Shown: piece after piece, positions 44,533 through 56,937 of the stretch
Layout: every line of letters begins with the position of its first letter
Numbering within the stretch: the first letter of the stretch is position 1
Assembly: GCA_037447655.1 (NCBI GenBank)
Contig: JBBHKE010003095.1
Location: 29,638-93,637 of the forward strand
Direction of reading: 5' to 3'
Length of the DNA: 64,000 nucleotides
Source: Zygnema cylindricum
Lineage: Eukaryota > Streptophyta > Zygnematophyceae > Zygnematales > Zygnemataceae
The notes under the pieces: generated by a model
What the model was told of the DNA's origin: nothing
The model's input: only the letters and a program-made list of their open reading frames with translations
Databases searched by the model: none
Translations under genes and position numbers: made by a program

Positions 44533-47500
44533 ATGGGCCTTTCGTCAAGAATTCCTATCTTCAATGGCCAAAAGTATGCGTACTGGGTGGCAATGGTTGA
44601 ATCGTCGTTTGAAACTGCTGACTTATTGGGGGTCTTGGATGGCTCCCTCGATGAAACAGATCCAACTTGGGCAAAAAAGAATTCAATGGCAAGGAACAAT
44701 CTAATTCTTTGTATTTCAGAAAATTTGGTCATCTCCCGACTGAAAATGAAGAAGGCGAGGGAGATTTGGACATCCGTCAAAACCGATTTTGAGAAAGCGA
44801 ATGCTTAAGAGAAGCTTTTGGTGACTGGAAAAATTTGGGGATACAAATACACGGGGGGAACTATGGTTGAGTATTGTGACAATTTTCGTGCACTCATTGA
44901 TGCTCACTCTTCTGCTGGGGGGTCATTTCCTGAGTTTCAACAGGCGGCTTTGCTTATTAGAGGTCTCCCTAGTAGCATGAAGGGTGTGTCTGTTCAATTA
45001 AAGAGTCATGATAAAGCTAGCCGGTCATTTCAGTTAGCGTATAATCTTATATTGGAGGAAGAAACAAACACTAAACTCCTTGAGGGAGAAGGAAAGGTTG
45101 AGGCAATTGCAACAGACTTTGACAAACGAAATCAGTTTAATCAGAATAGGAATCAGTTTAACCAGAATCAGAATCAGTATAATCAGAGGCAGAATAGGCC
45201 ATCTACTACTACTTGTTTCTATTGTTCTGAGAAGGGTCATGGATACAGGTACTGTCCTAAACTGAAGAAGGCTAATGAGACAGGTTTATACAGGCCAGGT
45301 TGGCAACAGAGTCAGTATCACAGAGGTTTTTCTGGAAACCCTTCTCGTGGAAATGCTATTTTTTCAGCTTTTGCAACTGATGCAAATGAGTCTCTCAGCT
45401 TCAATGAGAAAGAGGAGGCGGATTTATTTGCTATGGCGGCTGCCATAGAGGGTCCTAAGGATGCGGGATGGATCATGGACACAGGAGCGTCTGCCCACAT
45501 GTGTTGGAACAAGGCGGCTTTTACGAATTTGCAGCAAACATCTCCAAAGAGTATCTACTATGCTTGTTGCATGAGTGTTCAAACCTCAGCTCAGGGTGAT
45601 GTATCATTGATGGTAGATGTGGGGGAGAAGTCGGTAGAGAGAACCCTTCACAATGTTTTGTATGTTCCAGATTTCAAGATAAATCTTTTATCTACATCAT
45701 TAGTGGAGAGCAAAGGCTTTGAAGTTGTTCTGAAATGAGGGAGACAGGTTGTTAGCAAGAAAGGGAAAGTTGCAGTAACAGAGAAAATGATGTTCTCTAC
45801 TCCAGTGTCGAATCTGATAATGATTTGTGGCATAAGAGATTATGAGACATGAATTATGATAGCCTAAAGAAAACGGTGAACTCGGGAAAAGTTGATGGAG
45901 TTTCTCTCACATCTCATCCTATAAAAACATGTGATGGTTGTACACTAGGCAAGATTCACAAGTTGCCATTTCCACAAGAAACAGACCATAGATCGGAAAA
46001 AGTTATGCAGCTCATCTATTCTGATGTTCTCGGTCCTTCACAAGTGGCTTCGGCTGGAGGTGTCCACTATATGGTCACATTCACAGATGACTACTCAAGG
46101 TACACCAAAGTTTACTTCATGCAACATAAGAGTGAAGTGTTTACTCACTTCAAACACTACAAAGCGTGGGCGGAAAAGCTCCATGGGGTTCCAATATTGG
46201 CGCTAAGATCGGACAACGGGGGAGAATACACATCAAAGGAATTCGAAGAATTTCTCCTTCAAGAAGGTATCAACCACAATCTTACAGTTCTATATACACC
46301 GGAACAAAATGGTGTATCTGAGAGATTAAATAGGACATTGACAAAGAGTGTTCGGTCCATGCTTGCAGATAAAGGGCTAGATTTGAAATTCTGGGTTGAA
46401 GCGCTTAATTGTGCTATTTATATTAAAAATTGAATTGCTTCTAGGTCTGTTAGCACTACACCTTATGAGCTTTGGACAGGGGAAAAACCTGATGTTAGTC
46501 ACTTTAAGATCTTTGGCAGCAAGTGTTTTATTTTAGATACTTCACAGGATAGATGGAAAATGGAGGCTAAAGGCTTACCTGGGATTTTCATGGGGTATGA
46601 TGATAATGCAAAAGGGTATAAAGTTTTTTTATTTGAGAAACAAAAAGTGATAATCTCTAGGAATATCTAGATTAAAGATGAACAGGATTCGGTCGACTTA
46701 TTTCAAGTGCCAGATCAACCGGCAAAGGAAAAACAAGAATATGTTAATTTTCACCATACACAGCAAGTCTACTTTCCACTAGCAAGTGGGAAACCCGCTC
46801 CTTCAGTTTTTATGGTGCCTTCACATGATTCTTCACCACAAGTTAGAACTCAGGAGGAAGGAACTGCTACATAGTCAGTACCACCTCAAGTTACGGTTCA
46901 AACAAAGCCGAAAAATCAGAGGTTGCCGACGATTTCAACCTCAAAATTTCCAAGGGGAAAAAGATCTAGCAGCCGTCTACAAGCTAGCTCTCACTTTACT
47001 TTTTCTGCAGCTACACATGAGCCTCTAACGATCCAGGAGGCCTTTTCATCACCCGAGAGAAAGCAGTGGATCGAGGCGGAAAACGATGAAATAAAGTATA
47101 TTACAGAGGCACAAACATGGGAGCTGGTGGATCTTCCTCCGGGCAGAAAAGCCATCTGCAGCAAATGGGTATTAAAGGTGAAATTGAACCAGGACAACAC
47201 CATTGAAAGGTATATTGCCAGACTAGTGGCCAAAGGGTAGAATAAAAAAAAAGGTATTGGCTTTTGAGAAACTTTCCTTCTAGTTATCAAATTTCCCACT
47301 GTCAGAATTTTTCTAAGTGTAGCCGCTATAGAGAATATGGAAATACATCAAATGGATGTTAAAATGGCCTTCTTGCATGGAGAGTTAGAAGAAACCATTT
47401 ATATGAAGCAAATTGAAATGTATGTAGAAAAGAGAAAAGAATAATTAGTGTGTAAGTTGATGAAATCTTTATATGGGTTAAAACAAGCTCCGGAACAATG

Positions 47501-48592
47501 GAATTTGAAGTTAGATGAATTTTTGACTGGGCTAGGTTTTAAGAGAATTAGCTCAAATCATTTTGTATATGTCTTACAAGGAGAGGATGGGATAGTATAC
47601 ATTGCTATATATGTGGATGACCTACTATTAATAAGTCAATGGATGAAATAAACCGTATTAAACTAGCTTTAAGGTCTACGTTTGAGATGAACGACCTCGG
47701 TGAGGCCAAGTATATCTTAGGCATACAGGTAGAAAGAGACAGAAACAAAGGGCCGATTATGTAGACTCAGAAAGAAGCAATAGGTAACATGCTGGAAAAT
47801 TTTGAAATGAAAGATGTAAAGGGATCTGCAACTCTCATGGAATTTAGACTAAAATTAGAAGGAAGTGATTCAGATTGAGGCATTATGGTGTGTGAGAGTC
47901 TACAGTCAAGGGAGGAAGAGTTTATGGCTTTGAAGCCATATAGACAAGTAGTTGGAAGTCTTATATATTTTATGAACTGTACGAGACCTGATGTTGCAGC
48001 AGCTGTGGGAGTCTAGAGTAAAAGTCTGCAGAATCCTAAAAAGGCAGACTGGGAAGCAGCAAAAAAGGTGTTGAGATATCTTGCAGGTACTCAAAATCTT
48101 AAGATTGTACTCGGGGGAGGAGAAGTGAAAATACAGACGTGGAGTGATGCTAGCTATGGGGACATGCCAAGCTGGAAATCTACAACTGACTTTGTTTTTA
48201 AGATTGGAGATGGAACTTGCTTTTAGAGCAGCAAATTACAAAAGGTTACAGCTCAATCTACAATGGAGTCATAGTTCATGGCAGCAGTTTCTGCCCTCAA
48301 GGAACTCCTATGGGTTAATTATATTCTACAGGAACTTGGGTATATGCAAACAGGTCCATAGTCTATTTGGTGTGACAACCACGCAGCCATTGCCATTGCT
48401 TCTAACCCCAGCTATCATTTTAAAAGCAAACACATGGATGTTAGACTTCATTTTGTCAAAGAAAAAGTGCTTGCAAAGCTGATTAAATTGTGTTATTTAC
48501 CGGATGAGAAAATGGTGGCTGACATGTTAACTAAAGCCCTTCCTGCCCCTAAGTTGCAGTTTTGCAGAGAAGCTATTAGACTAAGTGAGTAA
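44533..48592 (+). pseudogene. Copia gag-pol polyprotein, broken by many stops and frameshifts
   Basis: Gag begins with an ATG four bases after the 5' LTR (MGLSSRIPIFNGQKYAYW); an in-frame ATG also exists inside the LTR at 44470. Landmarks in order: a zinc knuckle CFYC...GHGYRYC at about 45214-45258, protease WIMDTGAS at about 45470, integrase zinc finger (LWHKR, then CDGC), the integrase catalytic core (FTDDYSRY, LRSDNGGEY, PEQNGVSER), reverse transcriptase with MDVKMAFLHGE and the active-site YVDDLL near 47615, and an RNase H end (WSDASYGD). Breaks: in-frame stops at 44806 and 45736, a frameshift between 45738 and 45849, stops at 46431, 46668 and 47238, and further stops and shifts to the end. 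No intact protein can be made. Confidence 0.9.
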
Positions 48593-48615
48593 CTCAGTCT
48601 AAAGATTTAGGCGAG

Positions 48616-49741
48616 TGTTGTATATTGAAATCCTTATTTCAGTTGATAAGGATGTGAGAGGGGCTAAGGACTTAGAATATTTTCTATGTAGGTTTTGCTG
48701 TAATACTTACTTTTATTAGTGTTACAGTAGCAGAAGTACAATAGAGTGTACTGTACTTCTACAGGGACGCGCGTCGCCCATGCATGTTTTATGGAGTGTC
48801 GCCGACAACTAGTTACACGCGTCACACATTAGACAAGGGGATTTTTTGAATTGGACGAACAGTATTCGGAACGGATATTTCGGAAATATATGGTACGGTA
48901 CTGTACTTCTGCAAGGACATGCGTCGACAATTAAGTATGACGCAGATATTCCGGAGTGGCGACCGACATCCACATACGCGTGTCACAAATCATACGGGCA
49001 GGTTTATCGAATCCCACGGACGAAGACTAATCCGAACATCCGGGACAGAATTGTGAGAGATCAAAAGTAGGACGTCGATACGAACCAATTCGACGGACGC
49101 GATTAAAGTGGGGACCACAATGACTAAGTGTGTCGTACGCACTTAGGATGTTCGTACCACGAAATCAACATTTATCTAGACTTTTGCAATTAATGTTGAC
49201 TAAGCAATCGGCAACATTAAGTGTACGGGCGCTATTTGTAAATATCTGGAAAACAAATGGTTGGCATTTAGTGTATTTGAATTTAGTGTTTCACTGTTAA
49301 TTTTGCAGCAGGTAGTAATTAGTACACCGCCAATCGCTATTAGCGTGTAGGTTTCATTAGCGTATACAAATAATTACCGTGGTGTACGCTATTTAAGAAT
49401 TTGAAAATTTTGGAAAAAATCATACATTCTAATTGTTTGATTATGGACTTAGCCAATTTTGTAGTATCCAATTTTGGGAATATGATTTTCTAAGGGCAGT
49501 TTTTGGGAAACATCCAGACATCATATCTTATGGTTTACTAAGTCATTTAGGCTGAAATTTTGGGAATTGTTAGTTTACTTTATTGTGTATCACTGTATCG
49601 AATTTGAAACATATTGGGGTTCTGAGTCGTATTTTATGTCAGTTCAAAGTTGGTTGTTGAGTAGGTACTTTGATAGTTTCTACTGGTTTTTCATGTCTAC
49701 TTCTACTAATCTCCGCCTGCAACAGTAGTTGTAGAACAACA
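48616..49741 (+). repeat. 3' LTR of the copia element, with a transposon fragment inside
   Basis: It runs from TGTTGTATATTG to GAACAACA. It contains two copies of a GTACTGTACTTCT(A/G)CA.GGAC segment about 150 bp apart. At 49325-49441 a family C end (CACCGCCAATCGCTATTAGCG, after a TA) replaces about 120 bp of LTR present in the 5' copy, so insertion and deletion both happened here. Confidence 0.85.
49325..49441. mobile_element. Truncated family C element within the 3' LTR
   Basis: One end only: CACCGCCAATCGCTATTAGCGTG after a TA, then AAAATTTTGGAAAAAATCATACATTC, matching (inverted) the right end of family C copy 2. LTR sequence resumes at about 49442 without a second terminal repeat. Confidence 0.65.
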
Positions 49742-49746
49742 GTATA

Positions 49747-51812
49747 AATACAACGCTTTGGTAATTTGGTAAAAATAAACATTGTGGTTTAAGAAAAAAA
49801 AAAGATAAACACTAGAAAAATTGTGAAAATAAAAAAATAAATAAAGAAAAAAATATATATGTAAAACTAATACTAAAAAAATAACAATAATTAGAAAACA
49901 AAACAAAACAAAAAATAATGTATTTAAAAGATCTCGGTTGGGTCTAACACATAAAAGATCACTAACAATTGAAGTCGTTAATGTGCTCCTCTTCTTTGTT
50001 ATTGTGCTCTCGACATCCGAAAAATTGAATTCAGACATGGAACTAGAAGCCAGAATAGCTAGAATAGATCTAGCAATACCGGCTAGAATAGGAAATCCTT
50101 CATCTTTCGCACGTACATATGATTTATTTTTCCACCATTGAAGTATGTTAAAGTTCAATCTTTCATCGTTGGTTAATTTTAAATCAAAATAACGTTTGAA
50201 TTCGTCCCTATCGAGCGTTTTTTTGTCGGTGGTAATAAAAACCTCACTTTCGTCATCGCCCTTACCAAAAAAATTGTGGAAACCGTCCATATTTTGCGAT
50301 ATTTTTTGTTTTGTTGTGATACGTTGAGGACTACCGAAATCAACGTCATCACCTAGGTCGTTAGGAAGTTCTCGAAGTTTGACCCTAGAGCTTTCAATTT
50401 CGGTTTTCGATACCCCAATTATTTCAAGCTTTTGTTTTGTCGGGGATCTAAGAGAGTCGCGAGAATATGATACTCATGAAGGCCCCACTTCGGTAACGCA
50501 AATTTCATAAAAAAATCTTTCAATTTTTGTAAGCTTGGGGAATCGGCATGCATTCTTTTTCACCGTCATTGTAAGATATTTTTCTTATCTTACAATGGTT
50601 GTGCAAAGACGTTAGTTCAAACAAAACCAAATGTAAAGCTGGTTCTTTTAACTTTTCCAACTTTAGGGTCGCTTCTTGAAACCTTTCCAAAAATCGAATA
50701 AGTTCGGTAAGGTGAGTCTTATCGATACAAGCAAAAAGTATCAATTTATTTTTTGCTTGAGCGATTGGTCCTATCTCATTGAATGCATCGTAAATACTCT
50801 TAAGCATTCAGAGCAAAGAATTCGACCGCGTTGCGTTTTCTTCTTTTAAAGTGTTTTTCAAAATATTTTGTAAATTACTCTGTTTGAAGAACGTGACCAA
50901 TGATTTACACGCATCTATTAGATCAAAGAATTCAAGAACTTCCACATCGTATTTGTACTTTTTGGAAGTTCCACTTTTATTCAAAATTGTTGTCACAATT
51001 GTAGCAATTTTATGTGCCGCGCAAGGTATCCAAGTAAACATACTCGGTAGACCTTCAGTCACACACATGTTAAAGTCACTGTCGGTCACAACAACGCAAC
51101 GATTGCCAAAACATCCAAATTGGACAATTTAAAATTGGTCAAACAATTTTTGAAAGCCGTTAAAAAATTTTCCGCGGTATGTTTTTCCTCCGGAAAATGA
51201 TCAACTTGAAACGTCCGAGCATGAAGTTTAAATACTTTGTAAATAAAATGAGCCGTTACTGACATGAATGAGGTTCTTTTTATTGTCTCGGTCCAAATAT
51301 CGGTCGTAAATGCGACGAAAATATTGTTATCAATATTTTCTCTAAGTTTTGGGATGATCAAACTACGAATATATTTGGCAGAAGATATAATGTAGTTTTT
51401 TACGCCATTAGCGGACGGGAGTAGTTGGTCGATGTCAACACTTTTGTTGGACGAAACACCAACATAAAATAATGCTTGACAAAATGCTTGAAAACCTGGG
51501 AACAAAAAAAATAAAAAAATAGCATACAATTATTAACCATGATCAATAAATAAGGTTTATATAAAAATAACATCATGACAAACCAAATAATATTAAAAAA
51601 ATAAAAATAAGCATACGAATATAAATTATAGATAAGAAAATAGTGATGAAGCTCAATAATATAAACTTATTAACAAAACAAGTTATAACGACACATACAT
51701 TAACGCCATCCTAAATGGAATTCAAAATAAATCATACCTGAACCGTCCACCACCGAAAATGGTCGAAGGTCCTCGCAACACATCAACGCCACCATTTACG
51801 CATTTTTTTTTC
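49747..51812 (-). pseudogene. hAT-superfamily transposase, decayed, two exons visible
   Basis: The transposase would cut and paste the element that carries it. In transcript order: a partial exon ending 51738 (CCEDLRPFSVVDGSG), a GT-AG intron (51737-51496), then FQAFCQALF, VAFTTDIWTET..TSFMSVTAHF (RNase H-like fold), VVVTDSDFNMCVTEG, WIPCAAHKI, HEYHILATLLDPRQN, and finally WWKN....FPILAGIARSILAILASSSMSE, the hAT dimerisation region. Breaks: a frameshift near 51090-51120, a stop at 50808-50810, a stop around 50520 and a frameshift near 50430. The N-terminal BED-finger region is not readable. The C-terminal reading ends among low-complexity codons near the copia insertion. The superfamily assignment is firm; the gene is dead. 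Confidence 0.85.
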
Positions 51813-52400
51813 GGTCACTCGCTTTCGCCTCCGTTTTTTAAATAAAATTACGAAAAATTCCTCTAGAACTATCCATGTTGCCCAAAGCTAAACATATGTG
51901 AGTGTTATTGAAGTAGTGTTTGTTGACTTGTATTGATAAACTACGAAACATGTATTACAAGCCACTAAACCTCCCCCCTTCACTATGTATTTTATTGATG
52001 TTTTAGTTTCATAGACATGTTCAAATTTTTTCCAACAACTTGAAGTGGTCCTGCTTTCTTTCACTAGGTAATACTGAGCAGTTTCACTATTTTTTTATTT
52101 TTGAAGCTCGTTTTAGATTGTAGTCTAAAGAGAAGCAAGAATGCTTTTGTCCATTTTGGTGTATGACTAGGTTTTGTTTGAATTGTGGTCAAGTTTTTCT
52201 AACTTAAATAGCATTCCCATTTATCGATTTATTGTTTGAAACATGTGAGTAAGCTAATAATTAGGATTTGTCTTGGGAAATCAACGTAATAATTTGATTT
52301 CCGCTGATTTATTAACTAATAATGACTACATGTCGCGTGACATTAACATAATAATATGATACATTTGTGGAAACGCGGTATAAAACGCATAATTAGCGCT
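51813..52400. other. hAT-internal non-coding DNA (upstream of the transposase)
   Basis: AT-rich, with no recognised reading frame. It probably held the transposase promoter and N-terminal exon before decay. Confidence 0.4.
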
Positions 52401-52917
52401 TTGCAATAATGTACGATGTACGAGTAAGCCAATAATTACGATCTGTCGCGTTATATTGATATAATAATTTGACATATTTTTGGAAACACCACATAAAGTG
52501 CATAATTAACACTTTACAATACATTACAATTTGCGGCCTTTATCTTTTTGTAAGATTCGCGAAATGAATAGTGTTAGTACCGTGTTAGATTTGCAACGCT
52601 ATTCATGATGCCACGTACTTCCACGATATCAAAAGTACAACGAAAAATAATGTTGGAAAAAAAATGTACAAAATTATCATTTTTTTTGGTTTTTTGTTTG
52701 ACCGACCATAACCAACCGTTTTTTTTTTCAGGTGAATCAACCGACCGTAACCGCCCGACCCCCAAAATTTGGCAGCCGAATCCGTTCCGGATCCGGCGCG
52801 GGCGGTCGGTTAACGGTCGGTCACGGTTTTGGTTGACCGTTTGCGACTTGTGGTTCAAGGTTTCCATACATCGATATACCATATCGCGATACATTGAAGC
52901 TTTTATTCAATCACGAC

Positions 52918-53481
52918 CAAAGGTCGCAAACGGTCAACCAAAACCGTGACCGACCGTTAACCAACCGCCCGCGCCGGATTCGGAACGGATTCGGTTGCCA
53001 AATGTTTGGGGGCGGGAGGTCGTGATCGGTTGATTCACCAGAAAAAAAAAGTCGGTTACAATCGGTCAAGCAAAAAACGAAAACAAATGAAAATTTTGTA
53101 CTGTCCTTACAATATAACATTATTGTACTTTGTACTCTTTCGTATTGTGGAAGTACGTGACATCATGATTAGCGTCGCAAATCTGACACTGTAGTATCAC
53201 TTCATTTCGCAAATCTTAGGGAAAGCGACAAATCGTAATTATTGGCTTATTCATACGTCGTGAAAAACTAATATTTTTTTTGTATTTTTTCAGTTACGGG
53301 CGGGTACGGTTAGTCGCGAGACATCGATTTTCGGTTAACTTTTATTTTCGTAAACGCCGGTCGGTTAACGGTTAACAATTATGGAGCGGACATAGCCCGG
53401 TCGGGCATCGGTTACTCATATTTTTTGAAAAAAAAAACGGTCGTTTTCGGTTATGTAAAATTTTGACTTTTGCGACCTTTG
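52918..53481. mobile_element. hAT-like MITE, family F (copy 2), inverted next to its parent
   Basis: The ends CAAAGGTCGCAAACGG and ACTTTTGCGACCTTTG are inverted repeats. The 8-bp flanks are ATCACGAC and ATCACAGC (six of eight). It lies 65 bp from the right end of the large hAT element, in the opposite orientation to the 16.1-kb copy. It is 564 bp long, without transposase. Confidence 0.82.
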
Positions 53482-53489
53482 ATCACAGC

Positions 53490-54378
53490 CATTGTAGCGA
53501 CTAAGGGCGCCCTTCCATAGCAAACATGTGCAAAATGTACTGGCTTGCTGGCCGTCGGCTTAGCTCGAACGGGCAATTATTTAAAGTTTGAACTTTGTGA
53601 GTTGTTAAGGTTTGCTACATCCATAATGAACAATCATATAACTCACAGTGCTGCACCATTATACATGAGACTTACGACTAAAAGGTAAAAAAAGATATAT
53701 ATTATAAAATATTAACTTCCATGCTTTGAGTCATTGTAAATCTTTTGTCTATTGGCCATTTATCCATGTTGACATGCGCGAAAATGAAATATTAACATTC
53801 TTGCTTTGAAACAATAAATGTAGTTTTCTTCACAATATTTTTGTTTCACAAAATAAATATTTATTCCACTTTACATCCACCACATGACTTATTGAACAGT
53901 CAATTTTTTATAATAATTTATATATTGTTAACATATGTGGAGTTTCCTTTACTGCTTTGAGTAGTTGGAGTAGGAAAACAAGAATCTTTTGTAACATCTT
54001 CTCAAAATTCTTCGAATTTTCCTAGGGCAGTTAGTTGGCGCACACCTAAGTTGCTCCTGTAAAACATAAAATGAAACAAAAAAACTAGACATGGAAGATA
54101 TCAACTTTGTTAATTTAATTTTGTGGAGAAAATATTACGAAGATCCATTGTACTTCATACAAAAGGTATGGATGCTCTCAAAGTCTTTACTGTCGTAGTC
54201 TGTTGTCACAAACGAAAAAAACAGGGAGATAATGTAATACATCGAGAGAATTCGACTACATACAACCATCATAATTAATTGCAATTTTTGCAATAATAAT
54301 TTCATCACTGCGAACTACGTCTGGCGCTGCTTAGACATAAAATCAAAAATCAAGTATCTCACAAAAAAAGATAATTAT
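53490..54378. other. Intergenic, nothing recognised
   Basis: AT-rich unique-looking DNA between the family F and family G elements. No open frame or terminal repeat stands out. Confidence 0.4.
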
Positions 54379-54386
54379 GAAATTCA

Positions 54387-55781
54387 TAGTGTTGTGTATC
54401 GGTAAAAATATTATTGCGATAAAATCGATACCGATAGTTTTTGGTTATTGAACAGTGAGGTGTCCCGATACATCGCTTCGAGACCAACAAATTTCTTATC
54501 GGTTATTATAATATTATATAGTACGTTGTACATTAATACTTTATAGTATACTATATTATATATTTCATTGATATAACGTGGCACGCCACTTATGACTAGT
54601 TGTTACGCGCTCTATTTAACAGAATAACATAAATTCGGCACAACAGAATAAACTGTACAACTATAGGGTTACCACCATACAATTATCGCCGATAGTTATC
54701 AAACATGTGTCATCCCAATAGAAAACATCCGTTTTTTTATCGTGATAACACCAGTACAGAATTATCGTGCCAAATTATTGATTATCAGTAGGCCAAAAAA
54801 AGGGATATGTCGATTATCGACAAATGGTTACCGATACTCAACTATAGTTCAAAAGTAGGTGCCCGTAAGCCCATACAATATGCCTATGGTACGCAAAACA
54901 CACAATATGTCCTTAAGACCAATATTGTATTGGCCGCAAAATGAAATAAAATAGGAACAGGGTTGAGTTGCACATCGATCGATATAGAATTAAACGACAT
55001 GTCTAAATTTTGAAATAAAATCGGACAGAAAAAAATATTTCTATGAGTTTTGAGGGACATTTTATTTAAACCGTCAGATTTGGACGATCGGACGGTCGTT
55101 GATCAAAGTAGTCGATTTAAGAAGATCACATGAAAAGCCCATAACACAACTGACGAAAGGGCAATCTGTCATATTAGCGTCTGCAATTTTGAGGGCCACA
55201 CTAAATAAAGCCTCAAATTGACCAGCCAGGCAGTATGGGACGATAATAAAAATAAAATACCACACTGCCAAAAAAATTACCAAAACCTACGGACCAACCC
55301 CGTTGGCATTCACACGGTCGAAACGCGGCTGTCAGACTAATATGTGTGAACGGGATTTTCTACGACATGGTTTTTTTCCCTTTTTCTTTTTAACTTAAAA
55401 GGTACATTTATGTATGGTCTGACACTGACAGTATGCCACTCTATTTAAGAGACAACGTACTTTCATTTTTTAAGGTACTTGGAAAATAACCCTAATTAGA
55501 GTAATGAAAAATATAGAATAAACTATGCCATTTGAGAATTTTCCTGGTTTTTTTTTTTCCCGGTTTTTTTCCCACGGAATGTCATCCTACGCCGTGTCAG
55601 TTCGCTAAAAATTTCCGTCCGGCGGCGTGCGCTGTACTTTGATCTTACGTCAGATTCGGAAGTTCGTACAGGAGTGTGCACGACTCACACACGTACAGTA
55701 TGCCTGTGTTGCGCGAGTTTTGTGCGCCTACCAAAGGCCTACCATAAAAAAGCCTACTTTTGAACTATGTACACAACACTA
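54387..55781. mobile_element. hAT-like element, family G (copy 2), split by a family B insertion
   Basis: The left end TAGTGTTGTGTATCGGTAAA and right end ACACAACACTA are inverted repeats. The 8-bp flanks GAAATTCA and GAAATTAA match at seven positions. A family B element entered the right terminal repeat itself, leaving only about 12 bases of family G beyond it. Confidence 0.8.
54844..55769. mobile_element. hAT-like MITE, family B (copy 3)
   Basis: The ends TATAGTTCAAAAGTAGGTG and CCTACTTTTGAACTATG lie between TACTCAAC and TACACAAC (seven of eight). At 926 bp it is the longest family B copy. It includes a segment (about 55310-55550) resembling the interior of family C (TACATTTATGTATGGTCTGAC), so it has picked up foreign sequence. 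Confidence 0.82.
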
Positions 55782-56487
55782 GAAATTAAGCTTCTCGCAT
55801 GAAAGAAATTTTTTATTTACCCTGTCGTAAAAGTCAATAGTCAGTATACGACTATACGATGAAGAAAACCATATGAACCGGGGTGAATCTGCTATAACAA
55901 CGGAAAACTTTTTAGCACAAATTTTATATTTCTAAAGCATCCGATAAACGTCTTCGTACATTACATTACAGTACTTTTATTCTTTTTGTACACATGTACA
56001 AACTTGTACATGTGAATTGGACATATAGCATTTTATTGGCTCGTGCAATAAGATATTTCGCAAGTTGTAATACGGGCCCCACTTCGTTCGAAGGGAAAAC
56101 ATGTCGACATTCGAAATTCTGGATGTCGTTTTCAAGAACGGTTGAACAAAATTCACTGCAGCCACGAGGATCTTGTTGAAGCGGCCTTAAAAGAGGAAAC
56201 GGCAGAGCACTTTCTACCTTTAATGACATGTGGCAATAATCATCCACATTTTCTGTCCAATCCGCATACAAAGAATATTCTTTATGAACGGAGACGAACA
56301 TTCTGTACTTGATTCGCACTTTTCAGCAAATGAGTCGCTGTCGAACACCCCTCATTGCCACTGTAGAGGACTTCCCTAACAACAATCCGTACGAAAGCTG
56401 TACATTTGGAGGACATCCACTGCGTCGTGACTCAATGAGCAGTGGCCCCCTGCAGTACTGTACTGTACAGTACAGTACAATAAAGTA
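55782..56487. other. Intergenic with an unassigned minus-strand frame
   Basis: A 117-codon frame (56319-55966, minus) has ordinary composition but no recognised domain, start context or splice support. I did not call it a gene. GTACTGTACAGTACAG repeats end the stretch (56454-56476). Confidence 0.4.
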
Positions 56488-56704
56488 CACCGCCAATCGT
56501 TATTAGCGTGTAAGTTTTTTTAGCGTATACGAATAATTAGCGTGGTTTACGCTAATTGGGAATTCGAAAATTTTCGAAGAAATCGTCTATTCTAATTAGG
56601 AATTAGGGTGTTTTTTGAATAGTGCTGATAATTATATTTGAGAATAAAAAATAGAAAAAGCGGGACGGAATTAGCGTACACAACGCTAATAACGATTGGC
56701 GGTG
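56488..56704. mobile_element. TA-flanked MITE, family C (complete short copy)
   Basis: The ends CACCGCCAATCGTTATTAGCGTG and CGCTAATAACGATTGGCGGTG are near-perfect inverted repeats between TA dinucleotides. At 217 bp it is the shortest complete family C member and a good reference for the family ends. Confidence 0.88.
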
Positions 56705-56721
56705 TACTGTATTGTACAGTA

Positions 56722-56937
56722 CACCGTGTATCGCTATTAGTGTTAATAATTTGTTCGCCACTTAAAACATATTTTCTCCGTACACATTTGTTCTATTTTT
56801 ACATGGAGACCGCCAATAGGAAGGTGAGAATCTTGGCTTTCAATCGCAACCGTTATTTCTAAAATCCGACAAGCGTGTAAGGAAAAAAATGTTTTAAGTC
56901 GAAAAAAAAACATTAACCCTTATAGTGATATACGGTG
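56722..56937. mobile_element. TA-flanked MITE, family A (copy 5)
   Basis: The left end CACCGTGTATCGCTATTAGTG follows a TA and the right end GTGATATACGGTG is followed by CA. It is 216 bp long, with the GCCACTTAAAACAT/ATGTTTTAAG pair. It lies 17 bp from the preceding family C copy. Confidence 0.8.

Larger units (their letters stand above)
43527..49741 (+). mobile_element. Full-length Ty1/copia LTR retrotransposon, decayed
   Basis: Long terminal repeats start TGTTG and end CAACA. They lie at 43527-44528 and 48616-49741, and the whole is flanked by a perfect 5-bp duplication GTATA (43522-43526, 49742-49746). The internal part has gag, protease, integrase, reverse transcriptase and RNase H in the copia order. 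It is inserted in the large hAT element. The two LTRs are clearly diverged, so the insertion is old. Confidence 0.92.
41031..52852 (-). mobile_element. Large nested hAT transposon (family F, formerly autonomous)
   Basis: The left end CAGAGGTAGCAAAAG (41031) and the right end TTTGCGACTTGTG (52852) are inverted repeats of the family F type. The 8-bp flanks are GTTAAAGG (41023-41030) and GTTCAAGG (52853-52860), identical at seven positions. Subterminal ACCGACCG motifs occur at both ends. A decayed transposase lies on the minus strand at 49747-51812. Removing the copia element (43527-49741) and the TA-type element (41975-43096) leaves about 4.5 kb, a normal size for an autonomous hAT. It is the only copy here with transposase remains, and the short family F elements probably derive from such a parent. 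Confidence 0.82.

Noticed and set aside
49442-49741. Second copia 5' region considered as a tandem or separate copia copy
   Set aside because: The TGTTG...CAACA ends and GTATA duplications show it is simply the last part of a long 3' LTR.
55966-56319. 117-codon minus-strand frame between two transposons
   Set aside because: Ordinary composition, but no recognised domain, no homologous frame elsewhere in the window and no splice partner. The length is within chance for this much DNA.
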